Assembly (NCBI GenBank): GCA_947652605.1
Contig: OX393576.1
Coordinates: forward strand, 47,592,966 to 47,656,965
DNA from: Elmis aenea
Lineage: Eukaryota; Arthropoda; Insecta; Coleoptera; Elmidae
Reading direction: 5' to 3'
DNA: 64,000 nt
Part shown: positions 1 to 11,851 of the stretch, one piece after another
Position numbering within the stretch: the first letter of the stretch is position 1
Layout: each line of letters opens with the position of its first letter
Translations under genes and position numbers: made by a program
The notes under the pieces: generated by a model
Told to the model about the DNA's origin: nothing
Database searches by the model: none
Seen by the model: the letters and a program-made list of their open reading frames with translations, nothing else

Positions 1-239
1 AAGGACAAAAAACCATGCCAAAAATGTTGTTAATGTTTTTCTGTATCTTCTTATTTAAGCGAGATATTTAACATTTTTGAAAAGTGCCAAAAATAGGTTT
101 TAGGCTTTATTTCGAAAATTAAAAAACATATCAAAAATCTGTTTACGGCAATGAATTTCTCTCGGAAAAATAAATCGAGACTACGTACTTAGTTTTTTTC
201 TATCTCTGATAATAACCGAGACACTGTATGGCCACCCTG
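1..239. repeat. Solitary right end of a CAGGGTG-type foldback element
   Basis: The segment ends in CACCCTG followed by TA, and just inside has TAATAACCGAGACACTG, resembling the subterminal box of the long foldbacks elsewhere in the window. No matching left arm is visible, because the window begins inside the element or the element is a half copy. No coding signal is seen. Confidence 0.4.
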
Positions 240-3200
240 TACATTACAGGACCGCCGCGCCCCATTGTGCAGAGTGTGCAATGCACACCCCGGGCTACAT
301 AAAATTTGAATTTTTTTGTCTGTCTGTCCGGCCGCCCATCACCTTGCGGTGGAATGGATCAAACGAGCCGATTTATGTTAGTATCGGGTGATCGAAAATG
401 ATTGATGCTTCCGGTTGTAGGGACTTTATTCGGACAGATGGCAACACGTGGGGGAAAACCATTGGCGTAGGAAAAAATTAAACAAAATGACACTGAACAA
501 TCTGTATGCTACGTGAAACCACAATACCTACGTCACTGACACAGAACAGATATTCGTATTTCTGCATAAGGTACCAACATAAACTTGGTTATTTTGTTTC
601 GGTCTGAATTTAGTAATTTAGTGAAAGCCTTGACCTAGACGTACTCATAAAAAATTTGCTTCTCATAAATCGAAAAGTAATGTTTTAGTTAAGTAAGTAA
701 GTGACACCTTAGATTTAATTCTTAATTTTAATCTTAGTAACAAAACAAACCCCAGTAGCTAATCATTAACTAATAGTTAAGCAACTAAAAGGAGCTCGCC
801 AATGGGCAACCTCCTACATGACAATGTATCAGTTTCATATAAATGACTGAATGTCCATTTGGGACAGATTGTAATATTCTGGGAGTTAAAAAAAAAAAAA
901 GTTTTTCTTAAAAACCTTTTCTTTTTTATCTAATGTCGGTGATTAGTCAAAAAATTTCGAAGAATTTCAAGTAAAAAAGGCGTTATGTATGCGGAACGCG
1001 ATAAAATGTGTCTCTGATAAATATGTTATTTTTTTTTAAATAGTAGAACTTCGTGTAGGTTTTTTTTTTCGCACACAGGCGCTTGCTTGTACGTAAGAAG
1101 TCTTTAGGTCAACTCTGCCACAGTGATGCTTCGATTCGTATAAATTAGCTCAGCAGCTGCAATTATGTAATATATGGGGTGCGTCCGCCATATTACTTAC
1201 ATTTTTTTTTAAACTTTTAAGCCCACTCGTACACTTGCTTCTGAGACCTGCATGATAAGTAATACTGCTTTGTCGTCTGACGGTAAATTTCCAACGATTT
1301 CACATCTTCTGTATTCAGAAATTAATGACAGGACGTATGTATTCTTTCCTGCACACTTTCAAACGGGCGGCCATCTTTAACAGTTCTTTGGGACTGATGC
1401 GGGGCGGCGTTGCTGTATCTATTAGCTGCTGTAACACCGCCACACTTCAAAGACTACATTACCACACCGATCTGCTAAGCCTCCGATGTTTATTAACAGA
1501 TTTGCAGTTTTCATTTGAATCCACCTCGTATATCAGGAATCCACGAAATATACAAGGTGCATATTGTAACAGAAAAAACATGAGAAACCGTGAGAGATAA
1601 AAAAATTGTTAAATTAGCCAAGCGGTGGTATGTCCACGTTTTTAGTAAGAATTTAAACGCACATATTTGTAAATTGCTTTTGAAAAATCCTGAAAAACTA
1701 AAAATTTATAAGTAATTTTTTAATAATTGTATTGTTTTGTATTAAAAAAAATCTTCACGTGTCAAGTGTTTTAAAAAGGTATTTAATATTTTATTAGTAG
1801 TAACATATACCTTATATGATAAGTTATTTTTTTTGTAACATAAATAAATTGCCGGTTCGGTAATATCATGATTTAAAACGCACACACAATTTTGTATTTA
1901 AAATTTAGCTGAGATGGCTAGTTGTATAATTTTGCTGAAACTTTTATTGTAGAAAAAAGTATGTAGCTTAATTTTGAGTGCTAGCGCCCTCAAAACAATG
2001 ATAAAAAAATTGCCTTGTATAATGATCATACCTAAACCAATTAACCAATAATATAAAATGAAACGTTAGTGATCAGAAATAGGTTTCATTTCGAGGTGCG
2101 TCTCTGTCCCACGATATTAACTAGAACGACTCGCAAAGGTTAGGTTATTGGATTCTCTGCGGTTCTATGTAAATTGTAAATGCTAGTTAGCAACGGAAAT
2201 GTAAAGAAAGCTCACGGGAATTCAGCACTTTTAACGTTTGTTAAAACGATTATTCGAACAAAATTTGCCGTTGAAATTGTTTGGCGATAAGAACCAAACA
2301 GCTCTTTGGATTTAAAATAATTTTTATTGCTTCGTAATATTGTTACATCTTCTGCGTAAACCTTTTGTAATTAATTATGTAATTGATTATTTGTTAGCGT
2401 GTGTATACAGAAGCAAAACATATCAGAGTAGGTGTAATATTGGTTTTGTTGCTGCACATCTGCGGTAATTTAATAAATTTGCCTATGTTTAGCTTGTCAA
2501 ATGCAAAGTAATTTCGTTTAATCCGCATGGCTAAATATTATATGATTAATATTAATGGTGGCCGACCTTTCAATGTTTACCATTTACATTATCCTGAGCG
2601 CTGTAAGTTGACACAAGCACAGAGGTAAATGTGGATTATGTTTACATTTCGTTTGACAATTTTTTTTATCAAAAAAAAAAAACTATGCAAAAATAAGAAA
2701 CCAAAAACAATTATTTGAAGATTAAAATATTTCAGTATATTGGCTGTATGATATAATAATGTGTAAAAATTACTTATAAAATTAAATGAAAACTAAATTA
2801 AAATAATTAGCGATGTTTGACAATTTTAGGGTTTATCTCTGATAAAATTTTGCATCTATAAAAATTGGGTCGTTCTTTATAGCCATATTTTTTGAAAATC
2901 CTAGATTTTAAATTAACCTAAATTTTTTATGTAAGTACGAGCTAAATCATGGAATAATGTACGAGTCCCTTCAAAAATTAATAAATATAACAACTTATTC
3001 CCGTATCTATACAGAACTATCCTTAATTCATCTTTTTCTTCTTCAGGTACCAAATTTTCTATTATTTTTTTACACTTTATTTTTGGAACGCTAACTCTTA
3101 CACCTCTCCTCAACTTTTATTACTCCATTCTTTTCTGTTTTTTTTTTCGCCTTTTGATCTTTATTTCTCTTTCTATTTGTTTATCGGCTTTCTAACATGT

Positions 3201-3822
3201 GAAGAAGATGATCCAGCCACCTCAGTTGGTTTTTCTCCGTCCTTTACTTTACATTTTTCACTCCTAGCCTCTTTCTAAGTTACCGTTGCTGATGTTATTA
3301 AATAGTCTACATCTCTCTATATATCTTGTATATAGTGTATCTCATATAAGACTTCTCATATCGGTTTAAACAGTTGGAACAACCCACGTACATACACAAT
3401 CTTGGATTATAAACCTTAAATGATTTGTATGGCACAACACCTAAAATCATAATCGCATACCACATCTTCCTAATTGCTTTTCTTTGAGCATAATGACCAT
3501 AATGCTGCAGTTCTAAACAAGTTCTCGCTAAAAGCTTATTACCTTATATACGCTATAATAGATTTTAAATTATAATTGTTTACAAGCAAAAACTTTTGGG
3601 AAACACTGATACAGATATTAATTTTCTTTTACCTAAGAACCCAAATTAAACCTTATTGAACCTATAATTAGGGATCAAATTTCGACTGCTTGCAATAATC
3701 TTCATGAATCCGCCTTCAATTAGATTACAACTTTCATTGGCGTAGACTGAATTGTAAACACAAATAATATTTAAAGAAAGAGACGGAGATTGTGCATTTG
3801 TTTCGTTTAGTTCTGCCTCTTC
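240..3822. other. Unassigned intergenic DNA
   Basis: The first 250 bases form a GC-richer island (GCACACCCCGGGC and TGTCTGTCTGTC) that looks like a transposon fragment but has no recognisable partner. The rest is AT-rich with homopolymer runs. Two short open frames (1325-1600 plus, 2913-3113 minus) were examined. The minus one encodes a charged, mildly hydrophobic 66-residue peptide I do not recognise. Neither has a convincing start context or family, and I do not call genes here. Confidence 0.5.
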
Positions 3823-4108
3823 TTAACCCTTTGAGTACGGATATATTTTTTGCTTAGAAAATCGGGTGTTTTTTATGGTTTTTGGGATAACATCAATCTA
3901 TTCAACACGAATTAATTTTCAATTTTTTTTTTTTTTTATAATTTTACCCAAAAAATGGTGGTTCCAATTAAGTACCAGTAGGTACCACAGATGAATGATA
4001 CAAATTTTAAAGTATAAAATTTATTTGTAAAAAATAAAGAGAAAATATTCTTACAATGTAGTAATCACAAATAATATGCAGAAAAGTAACATTAATAATT
4101 AAAGAATA

Positions 4109-5848
4109 CTATTTACTGTGAAATTTTAAAAAACAATTTTCATTTTTCGACAAACATAATCCTACCTTGCAACATTTGCAATGCCATCTGGTACGTCGCG
4201 GTTTATTTTTAGTGCTGCAGCCAGCACATCTGATTTTTGTACCATGGACGGGAAGATGCGCAGCTTGGTTAGTTCTCCTCTCCAAAGGTATTTGTACTTT
4301 ATACCTATTTGAAGATACAGAAACACTTTTTCGTCCTCTTGGACTTATTTCTGTGTTAGCACCAATTAGACCATTTGCTACTGCTAATCGGAACTCTTTT
4401 AGAGTTAGAGTAGGTCCATTTGAGGCAGTTTTGAATAAAATAAATGAATTTACAATTGTTAGATCCAGAAAATGCCAAAAAATTCGATGCCACCATTTTT
4501 TTGACTTTCTGTCTATTTCGTAGCATGATTTTAACATATCGGATTTGTCGACATAGCCCATATGTTTATTGTAATCCTTTACAAGTTTCAGGCATTTTAC
4601 TTCTGCTTTTGTTCCATCTCTTTGCCTTCTTTCAACAGTTTCTTCAGCTTCTGGATTATGAAAATTACTCAAGAACAACACTGGTTTTTTATCCCACCAT
4701 TTCACTGCCAATATTCCATCTTTACTAATCCTCCACTTTGATTCTCCTCTGTTCATATTTTTTTTTATCAAAATCTAAATCAGATGGAATGCCTTTTCTT
4801 CCTTTTCTTGCTGTTCCGCAAGCCAGTATATTATCGTTTGCCAAATCTTGCAATAACTTTATGGAACTAAAATAGTTATCAAAATATACTTGGTAATTTT
4901 TTCCTACTAAATTTCTAGTCAAGTCCTTTACCACTCTCGCTGCTAAATTTTTTTCAGCAATATTGTTAATCTTCCCAGTATATATTTGAAACTGGGAAAC
5001 ATAGCCTTGCTCATCTGCTCGGACCCACATCTTATATCCTCTCTTTATTGGCTTCATAGGCATATATTGCCGTATACTACTTCTCCCTTTAAATTTTATC
5101 ATCGATTCGTCAATCGAATTATATTGTGCTGGCTTATAAAACGTTTGATAAGTTTCTGATAATTCTTTCAGCAATGGTCTTATTTTGTACAATTTGTCGT
5201 AGTTGGACTCGCCCCTTTTCGGTTCTAAGGAATTGTCGTTGATATGCAGATGGGTAAGCAGCCAGCGAAATTTATCACGAGACATTACTGAACAAATAAA
5301 GTTATCCCTTAATTCTGGTTTGGAAGACCAGAAATATTTATAACTGGGCAATTTTTTCAAGCCCATAATAATATTTATCGCTAAAAAACTTTTAATTTCT
5401 GCTATTGTTATCGGAACTCTATTTACACCGTTTTTTTGTAAAATGTACAAATTTGTTTGAAACACTATGTTCTCTAGAAGATTGTTACTGAATAATAATT
5501 GAAAAAGATCAACTGGAAACTCTAAATCCAAATTGTCAGGGAGCATAGGTCCAAAATTCTCCACAAAAGGTGTCGGTGTTCTCCTAAAAGATGAGTTCAT
5601 AGTCCAACTGATTTCACCTGCTTCAACAAAAGACGACAGCGGAATGTCTCTTCGCTGCTCCAGTCGCTATCATCTTCTATTGCTAAAGTGGATTGAAGAA
5701 AATCTTCAATATCAACTATTGAGGCAATATCGATATCTTCATTATCCGATTCTTCCGAAGCATCGGATCCTTCTGATGGAATTTCATCAAGGAGTTCGTA
5801 TAAATCGTCGCTAGTTAACTTTTCTAGATTTAAAGTTTGTTTTGACAT
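4109..5848 (-). pseudogene. piggyBac transposase, broken by two frameshifts
   Basis: This is a DDD-type cut-and-paste transposase that would excise and insert the element at TTAA. Three minus-strand pieces make one protein. 5848-5597 is an acidic N-terminus of 83 aa. 5600-4725 is the catalytic core of 291 aa, with SIDESMIKFKGR (first Asp) and YFDNYFSS (second Asp). 4771-4109 is a 220-aa C-terminal part with GYVDKSDML (third Asp), an aromatic-rich WWHRIFWHFLDL segment, and a terminal Cys-rich finger (CAGC, CKCC, then Cys and His). The first junction is a TGA overlapping the next ATG (ATGA, a one-base shift). The second lies at a T-run near 4759-4767, where an indel is likely. Summed length is close to the family norm of about 590 residues. 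The breaks could be real mutations or assembly errors in homopolymers. The family assignment is firm; the loss of function is inferred. Confidence 0.92.
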
Positions 5849-5900
5849 GGTGTAGTCTAAAGAATAACAGATTGGAAAAAATAAAAATAAAGAAACAAAT

Positions 5901-6270
5901 TCCTAGTGGTTCCGTATGGAACCACCATATAAAAACAGAAAAAAAACTGACTTATGATGTAAAACTTTGATGAACTATTACTGGATACTTTAAAGACAGG
6001 AACATATATAAAAAATATAATACTACTTACTTGATAATGTTGTTCAGTTTTTTATAACAAAAAACGATACAGCAAGACACGAAGCACGTCAAAAATGCAC
6101 CAACACAATATTCACTAAAACAAATTTAATAAACGCTGATTTAGCAGTTGCAGGCTAGAACGCGCGAAACAGCAATACATGACTCATTCTCGGTGGTGGT
6201 TCCAGCGCTCGATTACTAGGACTCTCAGAATAAAATTACAAATATGTGGTTCCATAGTGGAACCACTAAG
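5901..6270. repeat. GTGGTTCC subterminal motifs of the piggyBac
   Basis: GTGGTTCC occurs at 5906, 6196 and 6246, with inverted GGAACCAC at 5918 and 6258, so two copies form short palindromes. A further GTGGTTCC lies near the other end at 3958-3965. Repeats inside the terminal repeats are typical transposase-binding sites in this superfamily. That role here is inferred. Confidence 0.6.
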
Positions 6271-6284
6271 ACCTAAAGGGTTAA

Positions 6285-7732
6285 TCCGCTGTGAGCAATT
6301 TTAAAAGAAATATACTATATCTCTTGTTCTTAGTCGGTATCTTTTATTTTTGCTTTTGTGTTTGTGCACAAGTTTTTAAACTAAAAGTAATAATCAGGAC
6401 GTACTTTCGTCTTTGTTTTCTTGCAAACATTTTTCATCCTTACCAATTTTTTTAAGTAGTATAATAAGAATTTTTAGCTGCTACTATTATGCAAATGCTA
6501 ATTGGCAATCTTCTGCAATTATTGTCCCTAAATTTATGGAACTTGCTATCTGCTCAATCTTATCTTGATTTCCTATAATTGCAAACATTAACCGGTTCTT
6601 CGTTACGACATGACTCCATATTTTAGCTAAAATGAAATTCTTACATATTTTAAAAATTTTTAAAATGAAGTCAGTAACCGATCCTATAATTTCCCTACAT
6701 CTGTGTTGTGACTTTTGCATACAGCACTTTTTGACGCTGTTTAAGTCTAACTGAATTAAAAAGCAGTGTAGATTTTTGTTTGTATATATAATTTGTGATA
6801 TATTTTTTTTCATTTCACACAATTTTGATAACACAATTCACGATTCACTCACTGGTAGGTTCTTAGGGTAGTTTAAGCTTTAAGTCCAGTGGTGTGCTCC
6901 CTTGCAGTGTTGAAGAGTCAAAATACATTTATAAAAATACATGCGACAAAACTTTTGTAGCATGTTATATGGATACAAAGTGTCCTAGATATCACACTCA
7001 CCTCGATTATTTCATTTGTTGTTGAAAGTAACAAATCTTGTACATTATTAATTGGCAGAAAAAGTTACAAACAACAGTAAACAAATGCATTCAACATTTG
7101 TTAGTACAATTAAAAAACGTTTGTTAACTTTTTAAAATGATAGTAGTGTAATTTAAAGTCAAAACGAGATGGTAAATTTTCTTACCTTTCAAGTCATACA
7201 AATATTTTAATACTTTATCTATGATTTTTTTTAAATACTTTAATTTAAAATCTATAGAGTACCTATAAGTAGGCCACGAAAACAAACTTTGTGTCTAAAT
7301 TAAAGTTTATGGTGAAATATTATAGTTTTTAAAACATCCTGTGTACTTTTTAGTAATCACTAATTGTTAAAATGCTCATTTTAGGTCATAGTTAACAAAA
7401 TTCTCATTTCGTACAAAATTAGGTAACGGCATTATATTTCATTTGCAAGTCAAAAATTATTACTTATTTTATAATGAGTAAGTGGTTACTACATAGCATG
7501 TATTTATGTATGATATTTTAAAAACATCGTTTCAGATGTTACACTTTTCCATCGTAAAACTTGCAATATCAAAAGAATCATTAAAATAAATTTGCAAGCT
7601 TGTTGCCTAAATTTGCAAGTAACATAGTTCACACGATGTTATTTATTAACTTAGCCTTGATGTTTAAGGTGATGTGCTTATAAATATGGAACTTTATATT
7701 TTTATTCCAAAAGTAATTCAGTGGGTGCATTG
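6285..7732. other. Unassigned intergenic DNA
   Basis: A 115-codon minus frame (6487-6834) has no recognised domain, and neither a signal peptide nor a poly(A) signal supports it. At 6889 a CAGTGGTGTGCTCC string resembles one hAT terminus but has no partner. Otherwise I see only AT-rich DNA. Confidence 0.4.
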
Positions 7733-7740
7733 CGTTACAC

Positions 7741-7974
7741 CAGTGGTGCCCAACCCGTAGCTCGCGAGCAACGTGTTGCTCGCGACACCTTTTGATGTGA
7801 CTCGCGACAGCTTTTGATTTGCCTCATTTTCTTTAACGTATTACAAATTTTTATTGTTTGTGCATTAAAACGTTTAAAATTAAAATATTAAAATCAAAAT
7901 ATATTATATGTGGCTCGCCTAAAATTTTTAAATTCTAAATTGGCTCGATCCCAGTTAATGGTTGGGCACCACTG
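7741..7974. mobile_element. hAT MITE (234 bp) with 8-bp TSD
   Basis: A perfect 15-bp terminal inverted repeat, CAGTGGTGCCCAACC, lies at both ends. It is flanked by the exact 8-bp direct repeat CGTTACAC (7733-7740 and 7975-7982). The interior is noncoding and has GCTCGCGAGCAAC-type short palindromes near the left end. The TIR start CAGTGG and 8-bp duplication are hAT characters. The element needs a transposase from elsewhere. Confidence 0.92.
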
Positions 7975-8069
7975 CGTTACACCATAGTGAATATATAGAA
8001 TATTAATTTATTCAAATTTACTGATGGTATGTGCAATTTAAAAAAATACGGAGTTTTTGGACTTACATA

Positions 8070-9168
8070 CAGGGTGTTTACCTAGTACGTAATCCCTTCA
8101 CATATGGTTTTTTATTCAAAATAGAAAAAAAAGTTTCAAAACTAAATTTGTTGGAGATCATGTGCTTCATAACCTAAAATTGCTTTCTGCTATACCGAGT
8201 GTTTAGTTGCCGCGCACCGATATGTAACTTTTTACTTTTAATGCAAAACCCTAGACATTTTTCAATTTTTAGATTCCAAGGTTTTTTGTTCCTAAAATCG
8301 AGTAATTTACTTTTTTTTTTAATATTGACGGATGCAGATCTGTGACAAAATATTTTTATACATCGATTCAACAACGCCAGTGTAAAATAATTTGGAACTT
8401 CCGTTAATTATACTCTTATAGTGACTTCTAAATAATTAAACTTTAAAAATAATACACAGGGTGTTTGTTTTTGTCGCTCCATTTAGCTAGAATAGTACGT
8501 TTAATTCCAACTTTAAATTTTTAATTGGAATTAAAGGTATTTTTTTTACAATCTTTTTTAAAGCCTTCTGTATTAATTCTGTCAAACATTGCATGTTTAC
8601 CCATACATTATCATTAAACACAAGAAACATCTTGAGTGTTTTTTAAATACAATTAAATTATGTACAAGGAAATTTGTACATTAAAAAAATTAAATTATTC
8701 GTGTTTAAAATTTAGCTTAATGGACCGATAAAAACCTGTGTTAGTTAAATTTTGAAATTTTAATTATTTAGAAGGCACTATAAGAGTAGGTATTGTAAAC
8801 ATAACTTCCAAATTATTTTACACTGGCGTTGTTAATTCGCCAAATAAAAATATTTTGGTACAGATCTGTACCCCACAATATTTTCAAAAAAACGTAAACA
8901 ACTCGAAAACTAATGATTTTAGGTAGGTACATAAAACCTTCAGCATTTTGGCAAGAGATTTGAAATTTGAAAAGTGAAAAATATACAGGATGTTGAATTT
9001 AAAGTAAAAAAGTTACATATCGATGCGCGGCAACACTCGGTAGGTATAGCTGAAAACAATTTCAGGTTATGAAGCACATGATCTTCAACAAATATTGTTT
9101 TAAAACTGGTTTTCAATTTTGAATAATAAACTATATATAAAGGAAATACGCACTAGGTGGACACCCTG
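8070..9168. mobile_element. Long foldback element (about 1.1 kb hairpin)
   Basis: It starts CAGGGTGTTTACCTAGT and ends with the inverted counterpart ACTAGGTGGACACCCTG. TA lies outside both ends. The arms match almost to the centre: for example GATCATGTGCTTCATAACCT near 8157 is inverted near 9067, and CAACGCCAGTGTAAAATAAT near 8371 is inverted near 8813. The loop lies about 8520-8700. No transposase is encoded. Superfamily unknown; TA flanks fit, but do not prove, mobilisation by an IS630/Tc1/mariner-type enzyme. Confidence 0.82.
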
Positions 9169-10282
9169 TACACATATCTATCCATCAAAATTAAAATGAT
9201 TTTTGAATAAGAAACCAGTGTGTGAGACCAATGAACCAGGATTCTTTATTCATTTGCATACATAAATATTTTCACCACGAGAAAGATATAAATGTGTTTA
9301 TGATTTCATCTCCATAAAACGAGGTACACAAATGTTGAATGATAAAAGTTATTTTATTTTAAATGTCTTGGTTTTATTAATAGGTCAGGTTAGAGAAAAT
9401 TACATTCAGGGATACAAAAATTAAATGAAAGTTTAAAAAATCATAAAAAACCAAATTTTTTTCACAAATGTGTTTATACGAAATGGTTTGTGTTTTTGGC
9501 AACTAAAGGAGCAAAATTTATTTAGTATTTTCCTGCATACAATGGTATTCTGTTTTATTAAGTTGGGGTTATTTCTGGTACTAAGAGTTTAAAGAAGTGG
9601 CTATATGTTCTTTAAACTATAAAGCTATTGGTTAAAATTTATATTCGTGTAACGGTTCTCAAAAAGTATATTTTTTTTATAATACAACTTCTTGAATATT
9701 AAGAGAATAAATTTCAATAGTTACAGCTGCAATAAACTTTTGCGGTTTTTATTTTTCTGTAGTTGTTAAATAACATGTTGCAATATAAACAAGGTAAATT
9801 TAAAAAATATATTTATAAATGAGCAATATAACATAACGATTTGTAAACGTCATACAAACAAATTATGGTATACTTTCAAAAAAAAAAAAGATTTTTTTTT
9901 TATGGTTCATAACATAACATCGAAAATAAACTAAATCTAGCGTTTTTTTTAAGTAATTGTACGCTATCAATATCTAGAAAAAACCAATATTAGTCAGTTA
10001 TTTATTTAAGCATCAAAAATGAAGAATTTCCCATTAATACCTGCTATAAATATTTACTTTCCAAGCAAATAATTTTCATCATACCGATAAAAATTTGATT
10101 ATATTAAATTAAAAACAACATATTAATGTTACTTTTTAATCTGATCAAAATTTAATACAATAAGCATTTTGTTGTAAAGGTTTATTTAATAGAACAAATA
10201 TGCTAATACAACTATTACTACGACTACACATTTAAATTAACATCAATTTGTATTTTTATAAAATCTGAATAAAACTAGTATA
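9169..10282. other. Unassigned AT-rich intergenic DNA
   Basis: I see no open frame of note, no terminal repeats and no RNA gene. There are long A and T runs near 9880-9900. Confidence 0.4.
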
Positions 10283-10997
10283 CAGGGTGATTCAAATTCC
10301 AAGGCGACCATGTGGATTTCGCTTATTACTGAAGATAGAGGGTAGGTTCAAATTTGGCAGTTGCTAAATTTTATGCTCATCAATAATATCAAAAGAGATT
10401 TTAAATATCTTTAACTGTTTTTGAAAAATTTAAAAAACTGAAAAAATGACTTGGTTTTTTTGCTATATTTTTTTTTTTTAATCTGTAAAAGCTTTTACAT
10501 GGCCACTTTTTATTTTACTTTTAATGGTGCCATCAATTTTGTGCTGTGCCGATTGCGTTTTGTTTTATAGGTACTAACTTGTTAATTTCTTATTGATGTT
10601 ATTAGATATGTTGAATAAATGAAAACCTTTTTTCCAATAAATACGTTGTAAGTAACATAATCATGAAATACAATTTTGAAATTAGAAAAAAAAAGTCATA
10701 TTGTCGCCTATAAGAAATTAAAAATTTAGTCCTATAAAAAAAAAACGGAATCAGCACAGCAGAAAATTGATGACACCATTAAAAGTAAAATAAAAAGGGC
10801 CGTGTAAAAGTTTTTACAGATTTAAAAAAATTATAAATAAAAAAGTTTTTTAAATTTTTTCAAAAACAGACATTTCAAATCTGTTTTGATATCATTGATG
10901 GGCATAAAATTTTGCAACTTTGCCAAATTTGAACCTACCCTCTATCTTCAGTAATAAGCGAGATCCCCATGGTCACCCTCGAATTTGAATCACCCTG
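10283..10997. mobile_element. Foldback element, box-bearing subfamily
   Basis: The ends are CAGGGTGATTCAAATTC and the inverted GAATTTGAATCACCCTG, next to TA. Both arms carry the box seen in several other foldbacks here (TAATAAGCGAGATCCCCATG on the right; a diverged inverted form on the left), followed inward by GAACCTACCCTCTATC and a TTGCTAAATTTTATGC-type segment. Most of the 715 bp is self-complementary. Noncoding. Confidence 0.85.
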
Positions 10998-11687
10998 TAG
11001 AAAGTAAATTGTATGATTATTTAAGTTATACATTTATAAATGTAAATAAGCCTTAGTATTTATTACGTGCCTTTTCTTCGAAGAAATACTTGTCGAAGTG
11101 CAAAACGACTTTTAAGACTCTCGTCTCTTCATCATTTGCAGTTGTATTCAAATAGATTAACTAGAAATCGTTCGAAAAAAAGATAAGTGGTTTTTAATGA
11201 AATATATTTTTACTATCTCGTTTATTAATCATAATAGAATAATAAATTACATAAAAAAGTTGTTAGATATTATTTCTTACATTAAGTAAAACCATTTTTA
11301 GCTACTTATAACGCGTATTACCTTCTTTCGCCTGTCAATACGTTATCTTGTCACTTAAAAAAAATCATTCGAATTTTTTGACTTCGAATTAAAGATTAAA
11401 GTATCTATCTTTTGTTTTAAATTCGAGACACCCTGTTTATTGACAATGTTTGTTATCATGTGATGCTGAATAGGTACAATTATTCCTCAAAATGGATAAC
11501 TATAACCAAAATATTTGAGGTTTGAGAATTGGATTAATTTTAGGATTTCATAGGTTTTAGTGGCATCATTTGTAATACCAACAAAATTTGCGTTGATTAT
11601 ACCTATGAAATGTGAAAATGTAATTTACCATGTAAATCTCTTCATGTTCGTGATCGCTGTAATGATTCCGATAAAACAGATCGAGTG
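10998..11687. other. Upstream region of the LRR gene
   Basis: AT-rich DNA without recognisable repeat ends. It contains GAGACACCCTG near 11425, resembling a foldback end but without a partner. Any enhancers of the downstream gene cannot be recognised by eye. Confidence 0.35.
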
Positions 11688-11695
11688 TATAAATA
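11688..11695 (+). promoter_or_regulatory. TATA box of the LRR gene
   Basis: TATAAATA lies about 80 bases before the first in-frame ATG, which predicts transcription start near 11715-11725. An ATG at 11731, out of frame with the gene, would open a short upstream ORF if included in the mRNA. A pyrimidine-AG sequence (ACTTTTTCAG, ending 11832) could instead be the acceptor of a 5'UTR intron. Confidence 0.5.
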
Positions 11696-11851
11696 TGCTC
11701 TGATTCTCCAAAAATATTAACCTTCACTTGATGTTTTGTCGACATACTATTAAAAGGTTATCAAAAGATGACTTCCAAGTACAAGAAACAAACAAACCAA
11801 ACATTACAGTTAGTTGCATTAAACTTTTTCAGTGTCACTTGTTATAACAGA

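Larger units (their letters stand above)
3827..6280 (-). mobile_element. Full-length piggyBac transposon with TTAA target duplication
   Basis: Both ends abut TTAA (3823-3826 and 6281-6284), the hallmark target of the piggyBac superfamily. The ends are inverted: CCCTTTGAGTACGG on the left, and CCTAAAGGG on the right, which reads CCCTTTAGG on the other strand. The 2,454-bp length is normal for an autonomous piggyBac. Nearly all of the interior is a transposase gene on the minus strand. GTGGTTCC motifs lie near both ends. Intact termini and TSD suggest fairly recent insertion, but the transposase frame is broken twice, so this copy is probably not autonomous. Confidence 0.93.

Noticed and set aside
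1325..1600. 91-codon plus frame
   Set aside because: No recognisable domain or signal peptide, no supporting gene signals, and located in repeat-like sequence.
4167..5814. Plus-strand frames opposite the piggyBac transposase
   Set aside because: Antisense shadows; the minus strand carries all catalytic motifs.
6487..6834. 115-codon minus frame
   Set aside because: Composition like random AT-rich frames; no domain, signal peptide, or neighbouring poly(A) signal. Kept only as a note.
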